The notes under the pieces are model-generated. The model made no database searches. It had not been told where the DNA came from and saw nothing but the letters and a program-made list of their open reading frames with translations. Positions 21,565 through 32,100 of a stretch of 64,000 nt of DNA are shown piece by piece (the stretch's first letter is position 1; every line of letters begins with the position of its first letter). Source of the DNA: Saccharum officinarum (Eukaryota > Streptophyta > Magnoliopsida > Poales > Poaceae). Made by a program: the position numbers and the translations under genes. The stretch spans positions 64,743,737 to 64,807,736 of the forward strand of contig CM036170.1 of the NCBI GenBank assembly GCA_020631735.1, in the 5' to 3' direction.

Positions 21565-21939
21565 CTAATCGTAAGGGTGGGAAATTGTAAGAATTGATGC
21601 ATCATCGACCGTGAGTGCAGTAAGAATTGAGCTATTAACTTCATTTTGATTAGGTGTTCAGTTTCCTGGGCGCAATTTGAGTCTCAGTCCACAGCATATT
21701 TGAGTCTCAGTCCACAGCATACCCATGGGACTGTGAATTGAATGAATTATGATGAACTCGGCACTCGGCAGCAAGGAAACCCCCACGAATCACATCCACG
21801 CAAACGCGGCACAACACGCAGCGGCCAACGCGACGCATCCATCCAACCACTCCCGTTGTCCATTTCAGTGGTTCCACGTTTTGTGTATCTGAGCTGACCG
21901 CAGCCTGAGGCTGAGGCTGCCTGAGCATCACCAGCGGCC

Positions 21940-23403
21940 ATGCAGCTCGCGGTCGCGGAGGCCGCCCAGGACGAGGCCGCTTTCTCCATGCGCGTGCTCC
22001 GCCACCTCGCCTCCCGCGACGGCTCCCCCCGCGCCAACCTGGCCGTCTCCCCGTTGTCCCTCCACGCGGCGCTGGCGCTGCTGGCCGCGGGCGCGCAGGG
22101 CGGCACGCTAGACCAGATCGCCAGGTTCCTCGGCCCCACCGGCTGCAGCGCCCACGCCGCGCTCGCGTCCTACGTTGCTCTGCGCGTCTTCGCTGACGAC
22201 GGCGGCGAAGGTGGGAGTGGGACCACGGTGCGGTTCGCCAACGGTGTCTGGGTCGACGCCGATCTGCGGCTCAAAGCTTCGTTCGCCCGCGTCGCCGCCG
22301 AGCACTACCGCGCAGAGGCGCGCCAGGTGTTCTTCAAAACCCGGTAAACTCGGAGTCCCCTTTCTTCTCGTACGTACGGCTCACGAATTTGTTCTTGGAG
22401 ACGACGTTCTGTTCCTTGTTGATCTACGCTAGCCAGAGGAGGCGAGGAGCCAGATCAACGAGTGGGTCGCGAGGGCGACGGCCGGCCGGATCAAGGACCT
22501 TCTTCCCACGGGCTGCCTCCACAGCGGGACGCCGGCGGTGCTCGCCAACGCACTCTACTTCAAGGGCGCGTGGGAGCGCAAGTTCGACGCCTGTCTGACG
22601 CGGGACGAGGCCTTTTTCCTGCACGACGGTTGCGTCGTCCGCGTGCCGTTCATGTCGAGCACCAGCAAGCAGCGCATCGCCTGCCGGCCCGGCTACAAGG
22701 TCCTGAGGCTTCGCTACGCGCAACAAGGCGGCGGCAAGCACCGGCTGTTCTCGATGTACATCTACCTTCCGGACGCGCACGACGGCCTGCCGACCATAGT
22801 CATAAAGTTTCTGGGTCGATGAGGTCGAGGTACGGGGTCGCGGTACGTGGTATGCTACTCGTGAGAGATTTTTACACTTCGGGTCGAAAATGAACCCGTT
22901 AACCCGGGTCGGGGTCGACGAACTCGGATCGAGGGTCGAAGGTGGTGAACCCGTTTTATGTGACTATGCTGCCGACGCTGCTGCACAAGCTGAGCGCCGA
23001 CCCCGCGGCGCTGCTCGAGAGCTCCAGAACTCTGACGCACGAGGTCCCCGTGCGCGCGTTCAGGGTTCCCAGGTTCACCGTGGCGTACAAGACGAACGCG
23101 AGGGAGATGCTGCTGGACCTGGGGCTGCTCCTGCCCTTCGATCGCGTCGCCGCCGACTTCGGCGACATGGTGGAGGCGGCGCCGGAGCCGCTCGTCGTGT
23201 CCGATGTCTACCATGAGTCCTTCGTGGAGGTGAACGAGGAAGGGACCGAGGCAGCCTCCGCGACCGCTGTCGCTCTGCGCTTCGGGTGCGCGCGCATGGA
23301 GGCACCAGTGGACTTCGTCGCCGACCACCCGCTCGTGTTCTTGATCAAGGAGGAGGTCAGCGGCGTGGTGGTTTTTGCTGGACAAGTGATCGACCCGTGG
23401 TGA
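21940..23403 (+). pseudogene. Serpin gene disrupted by a MITE insertion
   Basis: A serine/cysteine-protease-inhibitor fold (plant serpin). Exon 1 (21940-22343) starts [20 protein letters not shown] and contains [20 protein letters not shown]. Exon 2 (from about 22433) contains [26 protein letters not shown] and [12 protein letters not shown], then [12 protein letters not shown]. The reactive-centre hinge is [11 protein letters not shown], followed by [25 protein letters not shown] and GQVIDPW end the protein at TGA 23401. The hinge is of the inhibitory type. A 174-bp MITE (22795-22968) plus its 8-bp duplication interrupts the coding sequence at GLPT: a stop follows at 22820 and the downstream frame shifts. 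Without the insertion the two halves join in frame. The exon 1 donor (CCCG|GTAAAC) and the nearest acceptors do not match in phase, so intron 1 is uncertain or a second lesion exists. Confidence 0.87.
22795..22968. mobile_element. hAT-like MITE inside the serpin coding sequence, 174 bp
   Basis: The ends CATAGTCATAAAG and TTTTATGTGACTATG form an inverted pair (CATAGTCA / TGACTATG). They are flanked by a perfect 8-bp target duplication CTGCCGAC (22787-22794 and 22969-22976). The interior is rich in GGGTCG and GAACCCGTTAACCCGGGTC motifs and is non-coding. The 8-bp duplication points to the hAT superfamily. Confidence 0.88.
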
Positions 23404-24042
23404 TATATATATAATAATATGAAAGCGGTTAAAGCAACTCCAAAAGATTAGCCAAAAGGATTTGCATCAAAATGTGGCATGATTGTTAGTCTTCTCTTTC
23501 CTAAAATGATTCGGATGAAATGGGTGCCTTGCCTGTTTGAATTAGTTGTCTATGGGTGTGGTAGAACTGTAGCTCTTCGGTGAGGAAGAAGAGCAACAGA
23601 GCACCGATTAGTGGGCTCATTTTTTTTATTCCTCTGAGAGTACAGTTTTTGTTGCCAAATCTACAGAAAATTTCTCCCCCATTCCTTCCAAACTGGCAAT
23701 GACGTCAGGAAAATTGACGAACAAGGGTCCTATGAAATTCGTATGAAAAAACTCTGTTTGAAGCACAAGAAGGTCATCATTGATTCATTGTTTCCTAATT
23801 CCTACCCGTCTATTCCTACTTGGTATCGCCCTCGGAGCTCGGACATGTTTTAATTTCCCGTTGCAGGGTCGGAGTCCGACTTGAGAAGGCTGGATCCACG
23901 ACGCGTTCTTGGTTCCCGCCGTTTTATAAATGCCCCCTGTTCCCTAGCGCCCACCCCGATCCTTTCGCGTTTCTCCTCTCAGCCGCCACACCACGCCACG
24001 CACGCTGAAAATCCCTAGCGAGCCGCCGCCGGGCCACCGTCC
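23404..24042. other. Serpin-NAC intergenic region with NAC promoter
   Basis: The first 400 bases are AT-rich with no gene; AAAGCAACTCCAAAAGATTAGCC near 23440 looks like a MITE end, but I see no partner. The last 200 bases form the NAC promoter and leader, with a TATA box at 23924. Confidence 0.5.
23924..23930 (+). promoter_or_regulatory. TATA box of the NAC gene
   Basis: TTATAAA within CCGTTTTATAAATGCCCCC, about 115 bases before the start codon, with a C-rich leader between. The position fits a core promoter. Confidence 0.6.
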
Positions 24043-24915
24043 ATGGCCACGGAGCAGGGTCTTCCTCCTGGCTACCGTTTCGTGCCCACTGACGAGGAGG
24101 TGGTCGAGCTTTGCCTGCTCCCTCGCATCCAGGACCAGCCCCTCCTGCCGAACGACATCATCGAGGACGATCCGCTGAGCGCGCCGCCGTGGGCTCTCCT
24201 CGAGAAGCACGGGCGGAGGCACCAGGCCTTCTTCTTCGCGGCGTGTCAGGCCATGAACGCCAAGGGCAACCGCCAGAAGCGCACCTGCGTCGGACGCGGG
24301 ACCTGGCAAGGGCAGGGCAAGGGCAAGAGGAAGCGCCAGGAAGAAGGCCAGGAGGTCAAGAAGAAGCTGCGCGTGCGCGTGCGTGGCAGCGCCGAGAAGA
24401 TCGAGATCGAGTGGGATAAGTACGCGCTCAACTTCCACGAGCACGGCGACAAGGGCAGCACGGGGTGGGTCATGCACGAGTACTCCATCACCGCCCCGCC
24501 CGAGCTCGCGCGGTCGCCGCTGAGGGTGTACTGCATCCGCTTCAGCGGCCACGGCAAGAACGCCAAGAAGCGCAGCAGGGATGCGCAGCATCGGGGCGAC
24601 GACGACGAGCTCGAGGACGAGGAGGAAGTGGATGATGAAGCAGGAAAAATCGCCACCGCTACCAGTAGTGCCGCGGAGGAAGACCCTGATGCCCTGTTCA
24701 TCGATGAGTACCCGCCGGCACCGCAGCTCGAATACGACACTTCTTTTCCTGTGATGGTGGCGGATGTTGTCAACCCCAACAATCCTGCTGATGGGTCGGA
24801 CGCAGTAGCAGGCTACGATCAAGACTTCGACTTGCCCGCGTTGGTGGACGACGACAGTTTCATTTTCATGAACTCTTTGCCTGATTTGTTGCCTAGCATC
24901 GACTTCTCGCAATGA
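24043..24915 (+). CDS. NAC-domain transcription factor, divergent, 290 aa
   Basis: A single-exon frame starting at the first ATG after a TATA box and ending TGA at 24913. The N-terminus LPPGYRFVPTDEEVVELCLLPR is NAC subdomain A. Next come DIIEDDPLS (subdomain B-like), WALLEKHGRRHQAFFFAAC, NRQKRTCVGRGTWQGQGKGK (subdomain C/D equivalents, rich in Lys/Arg) and GSTGWVMHEYSI (D/E). NAC proteins are plant DNA-binding regulators acting as dimers in the nucleus. The basic run GKGKRKRQEEGQEVKKK could serve as a nuclear signal. The C-terminal half is acidic (DDDELEDEEEVDDE; then DFDLPALVDDDSFIF), as in an activation domain. The canonical WKATGKDK motif is replaced by WQGQGKGK, so this is a divergent subfamily. 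No intron is visible, unlike most NAC genes, which usually have two. Confidence 0.88.
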   Translation: MATEQGLPPGYRFVPTDEEVVELCLLPRIQDQPLLPNDIIEDDPLSAPPWALLEKHGRRHQAFFFAACQAMNAKGNRQKRTCVGRGTWQGQGKGKRKRQEEGQEVKKKLRVRVRGSAEKIEIEWDKYALNFHEHGDKGSTGWVMHEYSITAPPELARSPLRVYCIRFSGHGKNAKKRSRDAQHRGDDDELEDEEEVDDEAGKIATATSSAAEEDPDALFIDEYPPAPQLEYDTSFPVMVADVVNPNNPADGSDAVAGYDQDFDLPALVDDDSFIFMNSLPDLLPSIDFSQ

Positions 24916-26145
24916 GCCGATGGTGCCGGACGCATGATCAAACACACTGTAGATTCATTTAGCTCCTTAACTTGTTGTAGCTTCAGACAGCGAATTGCTG
25001 TATCTGTTGATTTTTTGCGTTGGAGATTCTTGGAACTGAGTTTGAACTGCCTTGTTAGTACTGGTTTAACCTTCTTGACTTGTCTTAACGATACTTAAAT
25101 TGTACTTGACTCTTTTTTTTTTAGTATTTTCGCTAAGACCAGTAATTGATCGGTTAGTCTTGTTCAGCCTTGTTCACTCCCAATTCCCACAGTTGATTAA
25201 ACAGCCAACTGAGCAGATTGTTGCAAAGTAAAACTAGCTTGATGACTGAGCACGAACCCAACTAAACATAAAACTAGCTTTGAATCGCTTCGACGGCGCA
25301 GCGTTGTAGATGGGAATAATAGATTGAGATTGAATCTGAAAACCCTTGCTTACTAGTTACTACGCAAGAGACAAGTCGATATAAGATGTCAGCATGTCAT
25401 CATCATCTAAACAAACTCGTGCGATACAAACTGCCTGTGGTTTGTATGACCACATCATGAATTGGCGCGCGCACCGCAGCCAAGCACTGTGTCTTCTTGG
25501 TCCAGTCCAGCCGGTGCCGATCAACAGGCTTCGAAGCGATCCTTGCATCTGTTGGAACTTTTGTACTGTAGATATAATCTAAAGCAATTATCGCCTGATT
25601 AAGTGATTAGTTTAGAGCCCTGAGGCGAAGAGAACTGTATTCCTAAAAGCTATTGCCTCGAGAGAGATCTCATCAGTGCTGCCTGCAAGCAGCCACTGTG
25701 TCATCCCTGCCCCAACTCCGCACTCGTGTGATTTGGCGAAAACCACTGGGTCAACATTCACCATAATCCACCCTTCCGGCTGTGTAGCCCCCATCTTTTA
25801 GGCTTAGCAGGGTCACACTCACACACCATATGGGCGGCAGTACAGCCCGGACGGGCACGGCGGCAAGACCAGACCAGGATGTTACTAGTCTGGGTCAGGA
25901 CGCCCTACACCGCCTGCACAGTTGCAGAGCATGGTGACTGACTGACTGGTGCACGAGCTCCCACCGCAGAGCTAGATTTCGACAGAATTCACACTTCAGA
26001 GAACTGAGCTGAACCCCTGTATAATAATGCTAACACCGCATAGTAGCCAACGATTATGCACAGTTTTCACATAACGGCTGCGGAGTTCAAAGCTCTACAA
26101 AAACCTTAGCATCGACAAAGCTAACATACATGTAGCACACAATTG
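24916..26145. other. Convergent intergenic region between NAC and SPOC genes
   Basis: Contains the 3' ends of two converging genes. 24916-25180 is probable NAC 3' UTR. 25300-26100 has no gene with support except the RNase-H-like fragment at 25612-25794. Confidence 0.5.
25612..25794 (-). pseudogene. RNase-H-like fragment (retroelement-derived or RVT_3 type)
   Basis: The minus-strand frame contains PEGWIMVNVDPVVF and ECGVGAGMTQWLLAGSTDE, then SLEAIAFRNTVLFASGL. The order (W.KVNVD..., GVG..., EA.A.R....A..) follows the plant RNase-H-like domain found in non-LTR elements and in RVT_3 proteins. It is short and isolated and ends at a stop, so a relic. The match is by pattern only. Confidence 0.4.
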
Positions 26146-29100
26146 TCATGATGCTTCGATGGTTGTTTCCTTGGGCAAAGTTACAACAATCATAGTGTCC
26201 GCTGGAACAGGGGGGATTCCTACCATGCCACATGTATCAGATGTGGGAGGAAGGATGAATAGTATCCTCGTCCACATGGCCTTCACAGCAGGAATCCTAA
26301 TCACGCCAGCGCAGTCTTTCTGTACCAGATAGCTTATGAAATCCCGGAACTGCAAGATACACAACACTCCAGTCAACTACTTGGCCATTAGTTATCAAGA
26401 GCATAACAATGAAATCTAGTTTCCACATGATCTCAGACAACCAGGTTTCCAGGCTTGATTAAATGACGATAGTATTGCTGTCATGGAACACAGGCAGAGA
26501 TAAAATGCCATACAACTGTAGTCTACTGAACTATTAACTTACAAGCACAAAACACCTACAAACTCAAAATTACATGGTCACAATTGACAATTTCAAAGAA
26601 TTTTCTGCCACAAATGCCAAATTCATTCAGTTTTCCCCACTAAAGAAATCACAACAGAAGGCCTCTTTTGCTCCCTAGATTTTGTTGTTTTAAACTCTCT
26701 TTCCCTCTAAATTGAAAGGCAGAGTTCCTGCCATAATGATTTCATTTGCTGTTTGCTTAAGGTCTAGTGCAAGATTAATGTAATCACATCTGCACAACTA
26801 AAGATAGTTTAGAAGTATCAGATGACTCATTCATTGCAATAGATACATAAAACAGAGAAAATGTAATTTAGTTGCCATTTTTGATAAGATCATACCCCTC
26901 TCTGATCACCATTTGAACAAGGCACGAGCCGGCAGACTTCTCTCTGCAAAGTGGGGAAAAATCATTTTTCCAATATCAGAAAGCACAAGTGGATTTTCCT
27001 ATAAAATTTGACATCTACCCTTAACATATTAAAATCATTCCTAACTAATAGTTAAAACAACCATGTCTATTACTCCGAACCAAGTTACAGTATGTTTAAG
27101 CTGAGACCCAATATGAGCCACCAGTAGGGTGGGGCTCCTTTTCCCTAATTTAAAACCCAGTACTCCAATGGAGATGAAACCCAAGAGAAAATTCATTCTT
27201 GCTTAATCCAAGAAATCAAACAAAAGATAAATCCTCCCATTAATTATAGGTGACATATAACTCTGAAACTACTGGCATAATGAGCTATAGAATATTGTCT
27301 TTATGCTAGTACATCAATGTTTACAAGTCGTCCGACTCTGATCGGTCCCTGGAGGTCGACTAGGGACACCGACGCGATTAGCACGATCAGAAACCTAGTC
27401 ATCCGACTAATCGTCGCTTAATCACGATTAGTCGTCTGACTAGGAGGGGGACAACCAGGCTGGGAGCTGTGTTTTTCGCGGGCCTGTTTAACTGGGCTTA
27501 GATTTGGGCACTGGGCTGCATTAGCCCATTTGGGTTACAATAGAAGAGCCTCGCCCCACCAAAACACAGGAGGTGCACTGGAATCCTTCCCCCGCGCGAT
27601 TACTCCCCTGCGTGCGCTATTCCTTATCTCCCGTGCATCGTTCCTCATCTCCCGCCAACGCTGCCTCTGGTGTCCCTCGCCGCCTCGGATTCGTGGCGCA
27701 GCTCCGCATCTCCCAGCGCCGTGCGCTCCGCCCCTCTTCATCATAAGCTCCTCCTCCGATGGTGACTGCCCTTTCCCTCCATCTTCTTCCCTCTTACCCC
27801 ATCCCTCGCTCTGCAACTCCTTTGCTAGTTTGCTTGCTTGCTAGTTTGCCATCCTTGGATGAAATACATACTATAGATATATATAGTATGTATATATCTT
27901 GAAATATATAGGATGACTATATGGACGACTAGGGTCGACCAGGCTCGACTAATCAGCCTGGTCGACGACTAATCGCGATTAATCATCTGGTCGGTCCCAT
28001 GGCGACTAGGTTCGACTAGACGACTTGTAAACATTGTAGTACATTGACTGAACGGTAAGTGAGCACTAAGTAGTTTGGCTTAAATCAGGAAATAGGTACC
28101 ATGTCTTACAAATAACAAAATTATTAGCATCAGGTATCATCGTATTCTGAAACCAATGTTGTCATAGCAATATAGCATATTAGTATACATGCAAGTAAAC
28201 TTTAGAAGCTTTAATCACTAATATACACAAAAGCACTTAACTTTGCCACGAAGACATGTTATTCTTATATTTTTCAATAAAAGTATTTTAGTTTGTTCTA
28301 GTTTAAAACCTTAGTCTACATACAGAAAAAGTAATTAAAGGTGGTATTGGAGACCTTGTCAGTGTGCAAAGATACTAGTAAAAAAGAATTGAGGGAATAA
28401 TGTCCATTAGAAATTTCCAGTCCAACTATTACAACCCCCACCCTCAACAGCACTATTTGAGTATTAACAAGAAGCTCAGAGAGGGCCCTTTACATGTATT
28501 GCTCCATCTACCCTTTTTTGTATAAAATAGTGAGCTGAACCAGGTATCAAAAGATGCAATTTATAAGGCAACAAGTTCAGTGATGAGTTTTTATTCACCA
28601 AATCATCCATCAAGAAATCCAACAAAAGCTAGATTAAAACATACAGGTGTCTGAATGGTCCATAATTAGCTATCAAGACATGGAGCATGAAAACAACTAT
28701 AGCTTTGCATCAGCAATCTCATAATAGTTTCAGTTCAAAATTTGCGTTCAATTCTGACTAGAGAAACAAAGATTTAACTAGATCAATTTCAGCGCCACCA
28801 TCTGGAAGTAAACGAAATAACTTGATATCCATTATGCAAATAAAACATATAACAGATTTACCAACACCAGTTTTAAGTAGGAGTATCTGAGCACCAAAAC
28901 CATATTTTTCAAGTAACATGGTTCTTAATGCAGAATGTTATTCAGGTACACTTTACATGGTATGTGAAATTTGTGCGTTACGTTCTCATGAACAGAACAC
29001 CCTTTCCCATTTCATCAAGATAACACAAATGTCAAAAGTATACTAGGCTGCAAATATTTCTGAAATGTGATATGACCTTATATAACCTTACCTTATTAGG

Positions 29101-32100
29101 TGGTGTATTGTTGAAAGTTGTCTTCACATGCTGGAAAGCTGAGCGCTTTGTCACATCTAGCTCTGAAGGCCATCTGAAATGTCCAAGCGAAATGATTTTA
29201 AGAAAAATTCTATATTCATACTGCAGATTATATATTAGTATTGAGCATTAATATATGCAACTCTTACTCTGCTGGTTCAGAAACAGAATTTTCATATCTG
29301 CAGGTATCCAACTCTATTCTGCTTGCATAGATTCTGCAATAATGCATGCCACTTTTTAAAAGAGGACCCTGCCATTGAGGGTGAGAACTTGACTTTTGCG
29401 AATCAGATGAATCAGCAATAGGTTGCGGCGGAGGAGAATTTGGGGGTGGCGGTACTAAAGGTGGCTGGGAAATAGGTAGTGGCGGTGGGGGTGGGGGTGG
29501 CATATCTAGAGGTGTAAATGGTGGGGGAGCTATAGTTGGCAGAGGTAGTGACGGTGGCATTTTCTCAGAATGCTGTGCTGAACCTCCAGGAAGCTGTGGA
29601 AGAGGGGTAACACAAGAGGGTATGAAAGGAAGAGAAGCTGGATTAACACGGAAGCTACTTCCAGGCATCATGCAGGGAGAAACGTGGCTGAAGGGCGGTG
29701 GATTTGGAGTAGTGTTCTCCCAGGGACTCCCTGGACCAGGATATATAGGACGAACAAAAGAGGTTTGAATAGGTGGCGGTGGTATTACAGAACCATGGTG
29801 TGCGGAAACAGGTGGGCAAGGAAAAATTCCTTGTGGAGCTCTGCTTGTATTTGGAGGTGGTGGACCTGCACATCAAGGAACACATTGTTATATTGGAAAC
29901 TAATCATGTACAAGCTCGCATTCTGTTCCACTAATCAAATACTAGACTTACCATAAATAGGTCGATCCCCTGGTGCTGCATATCCTGCATGATATCCTGG
30001 AACTCTTGGATTCCTGCATGCATTCCAAAGTGGAATGAGTATGTTAAGTAACAAGAAAGTTTACCCTTGTGGCATGTAAAAGATGTAGCAAATTACATAA
30101 TGTGGTGTCAGCAGCTACCATAATGTGGTGACCAGCTGCTGTTGCAGAAAGCAACTAAAATAAAAAAAAAAGGCCTGACATTATGGTTTCGGTCTCAAGC
30201 AAGCAAGGAATGCAGTCTACAATTTTTTATGGCAATATGGAAATAATTGTCAGTAAAACTTAGGCATCAAATATTCTCCATGGAAATTTTAGTTTTGTTT
30301 AGATTGTCTTCATGCAAATTTGCTGAGTGTGGTATTTTATTTCTCCATGGAAAAGTATCTAAATTACATTCATATTTGTGTTTTAGGATGTGGATGCACA
30401 GCCTAAAAGATGAAAACAAGGACATAGAGGGAGGTGACAATGATGATAGCAACTAGAGGAAGATTACAATACTCTGCGGAATATGACTGAAGATGCCTAG
30501 AGAACCATATGACTAAAGATGCCTAGAGAACCATATGATAGGAGCCGAGCCTTAGTATGTGTGGTGTTTCAGAAATATATGAAGGAAATGACAATTGCTT
30601 GTGGCTACATTCTAAGGGAAAATACAACAGAGCTTTCTACTATTTATTACATACTTGATATATACTCAAGGTTTATGTGTACTTTGGAGTGTAGTTTTCA
30701 ACACAATTGTTTGCAATGATACTTATGTAAAATTAATGCTTCTATGTCTTATACTGTGGCCCAAAACAATATGTTTGTCATTCTTCTTTTATTGCATGGA
30801 AATTATTCAGCTCCCGTTGCAACACATGGGCATAAACCAAGAAAAAGAATTAAGGGGAAAAGAGGTTAAGCTGACCTGATCTCATGGTGCACGCTGTTGT
30901 CAGGAACACTCTGGCCTAACAGCGGAGCGACAGGTGGCACTGTTTTATCATGAACAGATCCTGCACTGCATGTCCTTAATTCAACACTAAGTGACTTCAA
31001 CCCAAATCTTGCTCCATGTAAATGTGATTTTGCACGGGCAGCGGCATCTTGTGATCTATAAACTATAAAGCAGCTGCTATCAGACCTATTGAATTGGTTC
31101 CTGACGACCTCACCGAATTGAGAGAAGGCATTGATTAAGTCGATGTCAGGGACTGAGTGGTCTATATTTTGCACCAAAAGCTGATGACCAGGTGGATTCA
31201 TATCCCTGGAACAAACATCTGGAGGAGCTTGGTGCCTAATATAGAATTTCGCAGTAGCTGCATCAACTGCCGCCTCAAATTCAAGAAGCAAAGCATTTTC
31301 ACCAGAGATATCAGTAATCCCAGATGGCCACTTCAGCCCTGCCATCTTTAACTCATCAAAAACCTCATCTTTGTCTTTTTTATTCTTGACTTTAGCAACA
31401 TAAATATGACGGCTTTCACCAATAGCTATACCACGAATAAATCCCTTACTACCTATAAGCCTGTCTAAATACCTTATTTGAAGAAAACCGCCCCAAATAG
31501 ATGAACCCTGCATATATCCACATGCATGCACAGCATGTAATATGTTTCTATACTCAACTAAGGCAAAAATTTTGGATGGATAGAACAAAAAATTTACTAA
31601 TGGACCAAACTCCTCAAACTTGGATCTGACCAGTGACTCCGTAGCTCTATTTCCCAGTGAACCAACCCAAAGTTCCTTTGAAACTGAAATCACATCCCTT
31701 GCAACATAAGTGCCATAAATATCAAATGGTTCAGAAAATAAATGCTTTGCCCTTCCAAAATGTTGTCCTGGAGAAGTGAGTGATGTAGATCCTCCAGCAG
31801 GATCATACACGGATTTTGGCATAAGCAAATCCGGTCTTGTACCTTGATGCCGTGCATCAGAGACAACAGTTCGTCCTTTGAAGTCATTCAATTTTGCATC
31901 TGTGAGCACATCAGATTTCTGATTATCAGAACGAACCATGTCCACATTCATGTTCTGTAAAGACTTATTTCCATAATTATTGACACTCTCAGTTTTTGCA
32001 AGTGCTCCCTGCTCAGACAAAGAAATTAGTTCATCTGGTCGCATATTTTCTCTGACGTTGTTGTCAAGTTTCTCCAGCACTGATGATTCATTGCCTGTGT

